From NCBI GenBank assembly GCA_036362985.1, contig JAYGXS010000007.1, positions 18,939,482 to 19,003,481 on the forward strand: DNA of 64,000 bases, given 5' to 3'. The translations under genes were made by a program, and so were the position numbers. The notes beneath the pieces are model-generated. The model was not told the origin of the DNA and ran no database searches. It saw only the letters and a program-made list of their open reading frames with translations. The DNA is from Ligula intestinalis. Taxonomy: Eukaryota; Platyhelminthes; Cestoda; Diphyllobothriidea; Diphyllobothriidae. Of the stretch, positions 31,843-42,735 are shown in pieces. Each line of letters starts with the position of its first letter. Positions within the stretch are counted from its first letter, which is position 1.

Positions 31843-33348
31843 AAAAAATCACATTTGACTCAGGAGAAGCCAAATCATCGGACGTCCTTGGCGGCTCTGG
31901 TAAGTCAAGCTCTTGTAGCTGTTCGAATTTTAAAAATAAAAAAAGCCTTTAAGAATTTAAGAATTGCTCAGATCCATGCAAAATCTGCTAGATGCAGAAA
32001 AGAGATAGGTAGACGCGAAGCGAACGACCTTTTTACTATTTATTCCGAGCTTAAAGCGGAATTCACTAGATTAAACGCGAAGGGCCCTCAGTGGGATGTG
32101 GAGCTACATAGGCGCTTAGCGGTGATACATAGACAGAAAACTGAGCTAGATAAACGCAAAGCGGAGCTAGATGAACATGAAGCGGACCTAGAACTTTTTA
32201 TCTTTGGCGCCAAGCGTAAAATGGATCCCGCGAGCGCCAGAATGAAGGGCCTACGTGCGAATGTGGAGATGCCACAGGTAGATGCGAATTTATATGAACC
32301 AGTTGACAGGGAACTGCTGCTTGTCCATAGTGGCGTGAATGCTGACCCGGATTCAGAGGGAGATGCCAGTTCCAAGATTGAGGGCATTAACGAAGTCGGT
32401 GGATTCAAGAAAAATGGCCTGCTTTATCAGGAGAGAATAGGCAAATCAGGGTCGCTGGAGTTTGTTGGCGATGTTCCCGAGGTTGTTGTTCATGTTCCCG
32501 TGTGTTCGTCGCCCTATCCTGCATCCGTTTCTATTGATCTCCCTAGTGTTTATTTACCTTCGGGTTATTTTGCGCACGTGTTCATTGTTGACACTCAGTT
32601 GCGGTCGGGTTACGCTAACCCCGCCGGTCGGGAAGACATCGATCACGGTTCTGATTCTGCCCTTCGTGTGGGCTTACCTCCACCGACTGTTATGTGTCCT
32701 CAACTTTCAGTCCCTGTTCCAACAGTTGTATTGGGTAAGCCTGAGTCCGTTTAACTTGAAAAAGCTTTTCTAGTTGAAGACTCCACACTGTGCGTGGAAA
32801 CATCCACCACGAAATTGACATCTTCATGGCCACTTTTGGACGGAGTAAGCCAGAAGAAGCTCACCGATTTTCAGTTCGGCTCACCCATGGGAAATGATAT
32901 CGGGAAGGCTATTTGGGTACATGACCAGCGCCTGAATAAAACAGAGAGACCGTTTGCCGTAGAAACATTGCTCGAAGGTGCATTTGGCAAAATATTGCAG
33001 CACGCTGTCGATCACCGTGTTGCCAACAGGGAGAGTGGTGAGACGGAGCACATTAAACCATTGTACGACTCCGAGTTCTCGGACACTTCGGCAACGACTG
33101 AGAGCCACTTGTTAGAAAATGCACGTGTACTGGCTATTGCGCGTTTATCCTCTGTGCGCAAAAGGGAGGCCAAGAATTTCGCACCGATCAGGTCACTTGG
33201 TAGACCCCAACATGATATTGGTATCAAGTGGGACAGAAGCAAAACCGTCCTAAGTCCAGCTCTAGGTTTTAGGAACAGTCTCCAGTCTGCACAGAGGTGG
33301 GACATGTCTTGGTGTCAGGGAGCCGGAGTACGACAATCGTTGAAGTAA
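31843..33348 (+). pseudogene. Gag-like protein of the LTR element, split by one stop
   Basis: One frame runs from 31843 to 33348, broken only by TAA at 32752-32754. The N-terminal part is strongly coiled-coil (KAFKNLRIAQIHAKSARCRK, then ELDKRKAELDEHEADLELFI), the middle is acidic, then Pro/Val-rich. After the stop the frame continues EKAFLVEDSTLCVETST and on to GVRQSLK. I recognise no zinc knuckle or capsid motif. An overlapping upstream frame (ATG 31725 to 31952) meets it around an A7 run near 31941, so the true start may lie upstream with a frameshift. Function is inferred only from position. Confidence 0.55.
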
Positions 33349-33480
33349 GTTCAGGTTGAAGGGGCTCGAATAAAACCAATGTCCAGTCTGCACAGAGGCG
33401 GGACTGGTCTTGGTGTCAGGGAGCCAGAGTACGACAATCGTTGAAGCAAGTCCAGGTTGAAGGGGATTAAATAAAACCAC
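33281..33480 (+). repeat. ~101-bp tandem duplication at the end of the gag-like frame
   Basis: TCCAGTCTGCACAGAGG begins units at 33281 and 33382. Both contain TTGGTGTCAGGGAGCC, ACGACAATCGTTGAAG and end in AATAAAACC. The first unit encodes the frame's last residues; the second is non-coding. Confidence 0.85.
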
Positions 33481-33716
33481 TTCTATCGAAGAGTTTGGTA
33501 CGGAAGCGAGAGAACTGGGGGCTGCCCAACGCTGACGAGTTAAGTAAGCAATATCATGTGAACCAGAATCAAGCACGTTATTTGGCAGGTGTCCTTTGGC
33601 GTCGCTGGCCGAGATGATACCGGCCCACATTAAAACGTGGTACTAATGGATTTCGAGCGTCTCGATAACCTAAAGTACGCGATGTGGCCATAAAAATTAT
33701 TGAAAGACGCTAATAT

Positions 33717-33800
33717 GGCGAGAGGGAGGGAGAGAGGGGGAAAAGCCAGAGTGAAAGAGAAAGAGAGATTGAGAGATAGTGTGAGAGAATAAGATAGGGA
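33717..33800 (+). repeat. GA-rich low-complexity tract
   Basis: Nearly pure purine (GAGAGG, GAAAGAGA) inside the LTR element, before its 3' LTR. Confidence 0.8.
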
Positions 33801-34025
33801 GATTCACTTGAGAACGCCGGGCGACGCTGTGAAGAGAAATTTGTGTAAGCTTTGTTTTCTAGATGGAAGACAATAAACAGGGAAGTAGGGGACGTGGTGC
33901 TAGTGTCACGAGCAGATATAAACTATTTCCACTAGCGAATAGTTATGTCTTGTTCATGAGCTGAGTGTAGGTGAATTAACAGAGCCGACGTGGATGGTAT
34001 GTGGAGAATTGGCGGGTGGTTTTTT

Positions 34026-34654
34026 CCTGCTGAACAAGTTTGAAATTCTCCACACATATTCTCCTACAAGACTCCCGTCCAAAAATGATTGTTTATCGGC
34101 TTCCGAAGGCTATCACTCCCCCTGGACTGCTGTCTACCCATGACTGAATACTGCCCTCCCCCGGTCTCGGCCCTTTTTTGACACTCTCACATTACGAACA
34201 GCTTGACTACAGTGTCGACCCCTTTTGACCCAGTGCCCGCGGCTGCTCTGAGACCCAATCGTCAAGTCACCCCACCACAACTTCCTGTCAAGCGCTTGCA
34301 TCCCCACCTTTGCCAACAAAACATCGTCTCTGTGCCCGTCCATTCCGTCCTCCTTTTCCGACAAAAAATTGTCTCTGTTCGCGTCTGTCCACCCCCCCCC
34401 CCCACCCTTGGACTAGTGCATTCAGACCAATAAGAGCCCCCAGGAACCGACTCCTGGGATCCTATAAAACCGGACCCATACCCCTTTGACGGATTCCCTT
34501 TGCTCTTGACGTGGAATATCCATTGTTAAGGTTTGTGTATTTATTTTGTACTATTTTCTCTTAATAGTACCGCACCACACAGACAGTTGTTATCACTAGT
34601 TTTGGCGTACGCGTAACTGCTGGATACAGTTGGAGACGTAAAGGGACGAAACAG
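34026..34654 (+). repeat. 3' LTR
   Basis: 629 bp, matching 30979-31574, with TATAAAA at 34463-34469. It differs by a duplicated ~40 bp around a CCGACAAAA block (about 34320-34370) and a 12-base C-run near 34391. Confidence 0.8.
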
Positions 34655-34900
34655 TTATTTTACAAATGGCACCACACGTAGATCTAAGTGTGTATACAAC
34701 CGCAAACTGGAAGCCAACAGAGCATTTTAAGTTAGCAGTACTACTGGTACACTGCAGTAGATCAGACGAGCGTTCAAAATCTTGCGAACTGAACACTTGG
34801 GAAAAATATTTGTCACCTTTATTAGACTATAGTTGGACTACAGAATCCCAGTTTGAACACCAATGGTTGTAGAAAGATGTGGACCTTCTTCAAAAAGTGT

Positions 34901-37900
34901 AATAATAATAATAAGGTTTATTTGTAAAGCACATCTTTGGCGCCGTCAAAAAACCCCGGAAGGCAGGAAAAAACCTAACCCAAACCCCTTCTTTCGCAGT
35001 GACCATTGTATTTGTTTTGGTCTTTTGCTAGGTCAATAGTGTGCGAAATAAGGAGTTTGTTTTAAGTGAAAAAAACCTGACTTCTAGGGAACAAAGCGAG
35101 GAAAACATGAAATAAAATAGCAATACATTGTAGGTGTTACGGTTTTATAGTAAGAATACTTGGGGTCTGGAAAAACTGTAATGTCCTTTAACTGAGGTAT
35201 ACTTAGCCGCGGTCAGTTTGAAGGTGAAAATATCAGCTGATGATATGGCATCGACCGTATGCATGGCTCTGCTCGATACGGAGATTACAATCATTGTCCA
35301 GTGGCACAAGTTTGCTAATTAGATGGGACGTTGCAGATGTCTGAGCTGGGTCGAGGCAGCTGCGAAGCACCATCGTCATTCAAGTGCATCGGCAGAAGAC
35401 ATTTGGCCTTTCGTTTGTCGAATATCTAAGTGAGATTGAGATTTACATCATTAGTATTTATATTTCTGATACATTATAAGGGGAAACAATATATATTTTA
35501 GTATAATTGAAGAGAAAATTATTTTCTTTCATAATATTTTTTTATAAACATTTAGATATTAGTAGAGGAATATTGGAATGGATAAATTGTTCTTAGTTTT
35601 TGTTTTTTACTTTTATTTTTAAGGATCGGAAAAGGAGGCAAGGCACAATTTTGCTTAAGCTTTGATTTTATCAGCGTTGGAAACCGTCGACTGGAAAGCT
35701 TTCAGCATTTGCCTGTTTTCTCCAAAATTTTCGGGAACTCTCCTGGACCGTTAGATCCCTTTTGGTCCGAATTGGACGTCAAAGAACTGGTTAGCAAAGT
35801 GTCCTATTTTATTCAGAAATATATGCGTCATGTCATTTGAGAAGAACTGCTTGGTCTTTCTTCTAAATTCGGCTAAACTGTGGCTTTTTCGAATATCGTT
35901 GGGTAGGGCATTCCATATGATCGCATATCTTATGGTGTAGAAATTTGATCGCTGGGCCGTCCTAGCTTTAGCGTTATGAATTGTATGTTGGTTGTTTCTA
36001 GTGGAACGGGAACCGTTTTGATTTGTTAACATATTATTGCTAAGGATGCTCTGATTATGTGTCACTTTAAATAGGAAAGTTAAACCATTTTGGAGTCGCC
36101 TTTGCCAGAGGGGTTTAAGACCATATCTATTGTACATTATTGAATAGGAGTCTCGGGCGTCATCGCGTTTACACAGACCTCTGGTAAACCTTCGCTGGAT
36201 TTTTTCTAGTTTCTGTCTGTCATCTGATGACATGGTACCGAAAAATATTGAGCAGTAATCTAGAATAGGTAAAACGTACATTTTGTAAAGTTTAGTCTTA
36301 AGTGTAATTAATGTGAAATTTTTACTTATGAAGCCACATAGTCGATTGGCTTTTGGTGCGATTTGTTTAACATGTGGGGATAAGTCAAGAGTATTAGAAT
36401 AGCTAAGACCTAAATCTTTTAAAGATGTTAGCTCTTTTATTTCTTGACCACTAAACATTATGGGGGGAAGTTTTAGTGGTCCAAATATCATGAGATGACA
36501 TTTTGTTGGTGAAAACGGCATTTGCCACTGAACACTCCAGTCGTTTAGTTTTTGAAGGTCTAATTCAATCGTTCTATGCACACTACTTATCGAATTTTTG
36601 TTATAGGCATATGCGAGTTTTAAGTCACCTGCATATAAAAATGATTTAGCAGATGTTGATATCGTGGATAACTCATGAATGCAAATGAGAAATAAGAGGG
36701 GACCTAGGATAGTGCCTTGAAAAACACCACTGCTTATATGAGCTGGTTCTGATACTATATTTTGAAGTTGTACTACTTGAAATCGGTTTTGAAGATAGGA
36801 TTTGAGGAAATCAAGGAAGGGGGGCCGAATCCCGTGACTCACTAGCTTCACGATCAGTCTTTTATGGGGAACTTTGTCAAAGGCTTTTTTTAGATCAAAG
36901 TAAATTGTAGCTACCGTGTTCCCATCATCTCGATTTCTGGAGACGAATTCCAAGAAAGTGAGATGGCAGGACTGACATGACTTTTTAGGTAAAAAGGCAT
37001 GTTGAGAGAGGGGTATGAGATTTACATTCGTCAGATGGTCTAACATTTGGTTATAAATTATTTTTTCTAAGATTTTTGCTAAAACCGATGTTCGGTGAAC
37101 ACCACGATAATTTTGGGCATTGGACCGATTTCCGTTTTTGTAAATTGGGGTGATACATGATGTTTTCCAGATTTCTGGATAAGTAGCATTTGACTGCAGT
37201 AACGAGAAAAGGTTAGACAGAAGTATTGGGGCATATGTCATATGCCTCACTATGCAAGGAGGGATTCTATCCGTTCCATATGATGTGGAATTGGACAGTT
37301 GGCGGATAGCTTTCTCTACAGTTTCTTCGTTAAACAATATCTCTTTTAATACTAGTGCCGTCATTTCTGTTGGTTGGGGGATTGGTTCTTCCTCGACTGA
37401 ATAGTTGGTTGAGAAATACTCGTTGAAAAGATTTGCTATTTGGTTGTCATTTGTTATTACTATTCCTTGGTCATCAAGCATGATTTGGGGGCCTTGTTTT
37501 TGATGATTATTTATTTGTTTCCTGAAGATTTGGGCTGTCCCTTCTGGGGACTCGATTGCCCGATATTCTGCTGCTATCGTCTTATTTGTTTCAATGTTCT
37601 GGGCTAACTCGTGAATCTCTGTAATGCGTCTGAGCGTAGATAGATAACTAATACATGGGTCATGGAGTTGTTTTTTAAGTTTTTTTAGCCGTTTGGAAAG
37701 GAAGTTTGGGATTAGTGATTTCTTACATGTGGATCTCTCGTCAATTAGGGTATCCCGAATTAAATTAAGGGTGGCATATAATATGTTTACAGCTTCTAGA
37801 GGGGATGCTGTTAGGAGGAAAGAGCTCCAATCCAATGACCTAATGTAGTTATTCATAGATTCAATGTCAAGATTTTTTGGGTTTATAGAAGTGTAACTAG

Positions 37901-38843
37901 GATCAGGTCTTATTTTAATGTTAAGAGGGAGCACTGCTATTATTGTCTTATGATCACTATCAAAGGTTAAGCTGTCGTAGTGCGTATATAAGGGCCAGAT
38001 ATCATTGGTGAGAATAACATCGAGTATATTGTTTCCCCTGGTTGGTTTGCTTATTATTTGCGTCCAGTTATGAAACACAATTGATGATAATAATTCATCA
38101 TGTCTGGATGGGGCTGATAGTTCTGTCCAGTTTATTTCTGGACGGTTTAAGTCTCCTGCAATTATCTTATAGTCGGTTTGGATATTCGATAGAATATCTA
38201 GTAGATTTGTAAGACCAGTGTCATCATTACTAAATTCCGGAGGGGTGTACAAACATCCAATTAGAATGCTTTTAAGGGTCTTGGATGTTATTATAGCGAA
38301 ACATGCTTCGCCATTGAACGTCTCCTGAAGAACCTCAAAGCCACTCTGTTCTATGGTAGATCTAATGTAGATCATACAACCTCCTCCTCGTTTATTCGCA
38401 CGGTCCTGTCTATAGAAGGTGTAGTTTGCTATAAAAAGTGAAGCATTGGAGGTTGATTCGTTTACCCATGTTTCTGTTAAAAAGACTATATCGGGATTGT
38501 GTGTGTGTCAATAAAAGTCCTAAGTCGTGGAACTTTTTTTACTATAGATCTAGCATTAATAAGAGCAACACTTATGGTGTCGGATACAAAAGCTGGAATC
38601 TGTTGTGAAAAAATGGATTCCTATTACTTGGTTGATTGTGTTGAGGGCTCATGTGCGGAAATTTTGTGATTGGTGGATAATATGGTGGTGTTGGACTATT
38701 TGTGGCGAATTGTGCATTATTGGGAAAAATTGGTGATGAGAGTGGTGGAATTCGATGGCATTGTGTAACTATCGGAGGGTATGGTGTTGTGCGAGGTGGG
38801 ATTTGATTGTGTGTGTTGTATTGAAAGGGTTGGGTGTGCGGTG
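34901..38843 (-). mobile_element. Second CR1/jockey-group LINE with near-intact ORF2
   Basis: Minus-strand element whose 3' end is (TTA)n at 34901-34913 next to an AATAAACC. A long A/T-rich 3' UTR precedes the stop of ORF2 (35751). The 5' side (38620-38843) encodes a Ser/Pro/Asn-rich stretch and joins the repeat at 38844. Confidence 0.75.
35751..38615 (-). pseudogene. LINE ORF2: endonuclease plus reverse transcriptase, catalytic site altered
   Basis: The frame is open without interruption from about 38615 to 35751; the first ATG is at 38375. Endonuclease: ALINARSIVKKVPRLRTF, VFLTETWVN, RGGGCMIYIRS, GCLYTPPEF, IIAGDLNRPEINW, ILDVILTND and SDHKTI. RT: AQNYRGVHRTSVLAKILEKI, HAFLPKKSC, YFDLKKAFDKVPHKRL, SGVFQGTILGPLLFLI and FLYAGDLKLAYA. 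YADD has become YAGD and SGVPQG has become SGVFQG, so RT activity should be lost. Upstream, a frameshift in a T6 run near 38612 separates it from a Pro/Asn-rich N-terminal frame. Confidence 0.88.
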
Positions 38844-39210
38844 TGTAGGTGAGTAAACAGGAAATGCTCAGAACACGCCACGTGAGGTGGTAACCGGAAG
38901 TGAGTACAAGGTGAGGCGACGGGCCTACAATGGCGTATTATATTCCACATTTTCTTCCAAAATATTTGCGTTATGCCGACAATATCCTTTCAGAGCACTT
39001 AAGATAGGTTCCGCTCTCTTCACCAGTATTTGTAGTTGCAAGCTGCTAGCTATCTTGCCTCCTAAGTCCTTAATATGTTTATGCAATTTCATCCTATTGT
39101 TGAAGTTATTTATACCTATTTTAAACCGTGTAAATATAAAGAGTATTTTCAGCTTTCCATAGCTATATACAGAAGATGGATGGTTTATAATCTGCTGTCA
39201 TGGACTTACT
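38844..39210 (-). repeat. Repeat interrupted by the CACTA-like element (left part)
   Basis: Inverted match to 23312-23676. It continues, after the DNA transposon, at 43067-43127. It encodes, like the other copy, a Cys/His-containing frame HCRPVASPCTHFRLPPH. Confidence 0.8.
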
Positions 39211-39500
39211 CCCTAGTAGCAACTAGATATCTATTAGATGCACGTTCACAGGCTAGTGCTAGATATACGCGATGCTGTAACGTAATTGGTTGCCGCAATA
39301 ATGAAATCTGACATCTGATTGGTTGGCGCACTTTAAGCGCATTGCGACATCCGTCCGCGCGCGTAACCGCATTATTTGACGTGCGTGGCGTGCAGCGTGT
39401 ATACGTACGGCAACTACTGCCTGACAAATCCACTGCTATTCCATAATATTTCTGTTGTTATTACCTATAATATTTCTTATCTTAACGGTTTTTGCTAACA

Positions 39501-41597
39501 ATGTTTAAGGGTGAATCCAGGAGTACACGAAAACGCCGTTTGAAGAAGTATTTTGAGGAGGAAATGTTGGCTGTGGAAGAGGCCATGAAGAAGAGAGCGG
39601 AAGCCGACTATATGGTCGTAAATGCAGAACCAGAGACCCCAAACGTCTCTGATAGTGAATTAGTTGATGATATTCCGGAGGCGTTGTCCACAGTAAGTGA
39701 TGATGATTGGGTTCTTACAGGAGACGAAGAGGAGGAGGACGAGAAAGTGATCGAGGAGGCTGTAAGCACGGAAACGGAGCAGAATAGCTATGTTCAGTCG
39801 TTGCGAGAATGGGCCGTGCGAAACCACATAAAGCACGCTCCTTTGCGCGAATTAATGGACATAATTAGGCCACTCATACCGGACTTGCCAACCAACGAAA
39901 AGAGGCTGTTGAAGGCAACGTACGACTTCAAGGTTGTACCGATGGGCAGCTGTGAGTACGTTCACATAGGTTTAGAACGAAAACTGCGCCAACTTCTGCC
40001 GAGTAATGCAGAATCTGTGCCTGATAGCGTTGACGTGCAGTTGGCAATAGATGGGGTGCCTATTTATAAGAAAGTGAACACTCACATGTGGCCCATCTTA
40101 GGTAGGGTAATTCGACCCTTCCGTAGTGATGTGTTTCCGGTAGGTATTTACTATGGAGGCAGTAAGCCTTCGGACGTCCATGAGTACTGTAAGCAAGTAG
40201 TTGATGAGTTAATTGCTCTACAGAGCAACGGAATTGTAAGCGACGATGGCTTGCAAAGTACGCGGGTGAACGTGAAAGCGGTCATATGTGACGCCCCCGC
40301 GCGAGCTTTCGTTAAGCAGGTCAAGAATGTGAACGCCTACCACGGATGCGAACGATGTTCAGTTCGTGGTGAGCATAGGGGTAAAATTGTTTACGCCGAG
40401 GAAGGCATCAGAGTAAGAAGTGACCGCGACTTCAAAGAGCCGACAGGAGATGAGCACGTGGTAGGAATTTCTCCATTCATCGCCTGTAATGTAGGACTAA
40501 TAACAAAGTTCCCTTTAGATCCACTACACCTGGTGTACCTGGGAGTAGTGAAGAAGTTAGTAACCTTGTGGGTGAAAGGTCATAAACCCAAGGGACGGCT
40601 AAGCACCATAGAGCAGTTAGAGTACACTGCGCCAGTTTTGAAGCCTGCGGAGTTAGCAGCTGTCGATGAACGTATGCGGCAAATGGGAACATACCTACCC
40701 AGTGAGTTTTCACATCGGGGTAGAGCTATTAGTGACTTCGAATTCTGGAAGGGTACAGAATTTCGCCAGTTCGGCATATATGTAGGTCTCCTAGCTCTTT
40801 ATGGTATTATGCAACCAAATCATTTGAAGTTATTTGTTATGTTATTTACTGATTTACGTTTGTTATCATTACCTGAAACTTGTGTTGCCCATGTTGGTTA
40901 TTGTAGGAAATTGTTAAAGCTATTTACTCACAGGTTTTGTCATTTGTTTGGCAAACAACACATGGTCTACAATGTGCATAGTATAATGCAAATTGCAGAC
41001 GACGTAGAACGCCACGGTCCCTTAGATACATTTTCTGCATTTCCCTTTGAGAGTTACCTAGGTAGGTTGAAGAGGAAGCTCAGCAGCCCTCCACGACCTT
41101 TGCAACAGATAGCTAATAGAATTAGTGAGGAAGAGATAATAACTCATCGACCTCTACAAATGGTAGCCAAACAACTATGTGGAGAGGAGACACTAAGTCA
41201 TCCTTTACAAGCATTTTCCACGAAATTTCTTCATCCACATAGCCTAGGACCCATACTTGTTGGACTTGACGGATGTCAACAATACAAAGCTCTGTTGACT
41301 GAAAACTTCCGCATAGATATAACACCCGCTAATAGATGCGTTGGTTTTAATAATAAGATTGTGTGTGTAAAAAATATAATTGTTGGTAAAAGCGGCTGCG
41401 TAGGATTAATTTTCACTGAGTTCGTCAACATATCTGACTTTTATGTCTACCCGAGGAAGTTTTCCCTTATGAAGGTATTTAAAGCAGATATCAGTGACAC
41501 TTTGCAGTACGCTACTTTGCCGAAACATTTCTGCAAGTACGTAGGGTATCCACTTGAAGGTAGCTATGTTTTAATTGAAGTTATAAACAGCCGGTAG
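39501..41597 (+). CDS. CACTA/EnSpm-type transposase
   Basis: A 698-residue intact frame from ATG 39501 (a TTG nine bases earlier is not needed). Animal relatives of plant Transposase_21 catalyse cut-and-paste transposition in the nucleus. Visible: a basic N-terminus (RSTRKRRLKKYFEEE), an acidic region, then the catalytic core with D184 in AIDGVPIYKK followed by HMWPILGRVI (compare plant DGFNPFG then STWPV), D264 in ICDAPARAF, a Cys/His knuckle HGCERCSVRGEH, and D340 in DPLHLVYLGVVKKL (plant LDVMHVEKNV). Near residue 510 is NVHSIMQIADDVERHGPLDT then FPFESYLGRLKR, the DUF4218 signature of CACTA proteins. All expected blocks are present and no stop is seen, so this is the best-preserved mobile gene in the window. 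Confidence 0.88.
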   Translation: MFKGESRSTRKRRLKKYFEEEMLAVEEAMKKRAEADYMVVNAEPETPNVSDSELVDDIPEALSTVSDDDWVLTGDEEEEDEKVIEEAVSTETEQNSYVQSLREWAVRNHIKHAPLRELMDIIRPLIPDLPTNEKRLLKATYDFKVVPMGSCEYVHIGLERKLRQLLPSNAESVPDSVDVQLAIDGVPIYKKVNTHMWPILGRVIRPFRSDVFPVGIYYGGSKPSDVHEYCKQVVDELIALQSNGIVSDDGLQSTRVNVKAVICDAPARAFVKQVKNVNAYHGCERCSVRGEHRGKIVYAEEGIRVRSDRDFKEPTGDEHVVGISPFIACNVGLITKFPLDPLHLVYLGVVKKLVTLWVKGHKPKGRLSTIEQLEYTAPVLKPAELAAVDERMRQMGTYLPSEFSHRGRAISDFEFWKGTEFRQFGIYVGLLALYGIMQPNHLKLFVMLFTDLRLLSLPETCVAHVGYCRKLLKLFTHRFCHLFGKQHMVYNVHSIMQIADDVERHGPLDTFSAFPFESYLGRLKRKLSSPPRPLQQIANRISEEEIITHRPLQMVAKQLCGEETLSHPLQAFSTKFLHPHSLGPILVGLDGCQQYKALLTENFRIDITPANRCVGFNNKIVCVKNIIVGKSGCVGLIFTEFVNISDFYVYPRKFSLMKVFKADISDTLQYATLPKHFCKYVGYPLEGSYVLIEVINSR

Positions 41598-41780
41598 GAA
41601 GCCACTTACTAATCCTTCGCATTTGCGAACAGTGCTCTGAACCCTACAACGCACAGCCCCTATAGTGAGTGGTTCACGAGCACTGCAGGATGGAAGTGGT
41701 CATAGCGATAGGTGGATCATCCATGATCCCAATACCTCCATAACTAACTCTCGTTTTCCTGTGCGATTGTAGATATCACT

Positions 41781-42735
41781 ATGTTCCACCGAAAACTCTC
41801 TCAACGCCAAAAGAAGAACGGCATCTACGGCGAGGATTTTATAGTAGGCAGGGAGGCACAGGCCTCACCAGTAAGTCATCCCATTAACACTATTCTGCTT
41901 CTTAGGAAACAGACCCAGATGAGGTGTTTGAGAAAAGCGAAGACACTCTGCCCACTGGCGGGGACTTTATTGAACCCGCCAGTGGCAGCCAAGAGGCCGA
42001 GGATGATGATCCCGGTATACGACTCTTGTGTAACATGCTTTCTCAGCACATGCACGAGGAGAGAGAGAGGCTTAATCGCCTAGAATTCATGCTGGGAAAA
42101 GTGCTGTCACGGCAGCGGCAGCTCGAGGCGCTGATTCGTCAGCAGCCGAAGGCCCTCCAGTCGGTTGATTCTACCATCATTCAGAATCCCGTCGAAAAAC
42201 CGCTCCGGACAGCTTCCGACTTCCGGAAGCTAAATACCCAGTTAACGGATGATAAATTCCGTAAAGACTTGGTAAGCAGCACATTTGGTTAAATTTACTT
42301 TTCTTAGATTACGTATCTGAATGGACTGGGTGGAAGTAAGCTTGATCATTTCGTCAAGCGGATTTTCGCCGCAGTTTTTGATAACGAAATCAGTTTGCAC
42401 CTTAATTTTAAGGGCAAAAAGTGTAAACTGTCGCTTGAAAAATCTGCATTTTACAATTTAATCATGGGTAAGTCTCCTAATATCATCGCCACAGTTTATT
42501 CTAAGACCTATTCGGCGCCTGGAATAGCGAGAGGAAACATAAGGTGTCGGAACTGGAGGACGCCGTCAAGCGGCGTCTGAAAGTGATGTTAGACACCGAA
42601 AATCAGCGCCAGGCACGCCTTCAAAAGCACTCTGCGCCAAATGGTAAGTCTACGTATACATACTTAGCGTTCACATAACTTCTAGAAATAACGGCTGGCC
42701 CTTCGAGAGAAGTCGAAGATCCAACGGGACAATAA
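41781..42735 (+). CDS. DUF4806-like second protein of the CACTA element, spliced
   Basis: Exons 41781-41870, 41906-42271 and 42308-42467 join in frame across GT-AG introns of 35-36 bp. The product has an acidic start, a coiled coil (EERERLNRLEFMLGKVLSRQ) and a domain reading ASDFRKLNTQLTDDKFRKDL, ITYLNGLGGSKLDHFVKRIF and FKGKKCKLSLEKSAF. This fits DUF4806, found next to animal CACTA transposases. A further coiled exon (about 42530-42648, VSELEDAVKRRLKVML) and a last exon (42686-42735, ending TAA) follow, but their phase does not fit the third exon. This implies a one-base defect or a different acceptor. AATAAA follows near 42797. Confidence 0.65.

Larger units (their letters stand above)
30979..34654 (+). 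mobile_element. Non-autonomous LTR retrotransposon (no pol)
   Basis: Two direct repeats of about 0.6 kb (30979-31574 and 34026-34654) bound a 2.45-kb interior. TTATTT at 30973-30978 and 34655-34660 is the likely target duplication. The interior has a reading frame of about 500 codons with one internal stop but no protease, RT, RNase H or integrase motif. The LTRs are alike over their length; the 3' copy has an extra ~40-bp duplication and a C-tract. It sits in an older RT fragment. The family (gypsy, BEL or other) cannot be told without pol. Confidence 0.85.

Noticed and set aside
34666..34872. 68-codon frame just after the 3' LTR
   Set aside because: Lies outside the element, short, no recognisable domain.
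34901..34913. Stand-alone AAT microsatellite
   Set aside because: It directly follows an AATAAACC block on the minus strand and is better explained as the 3' tail of the LINE.
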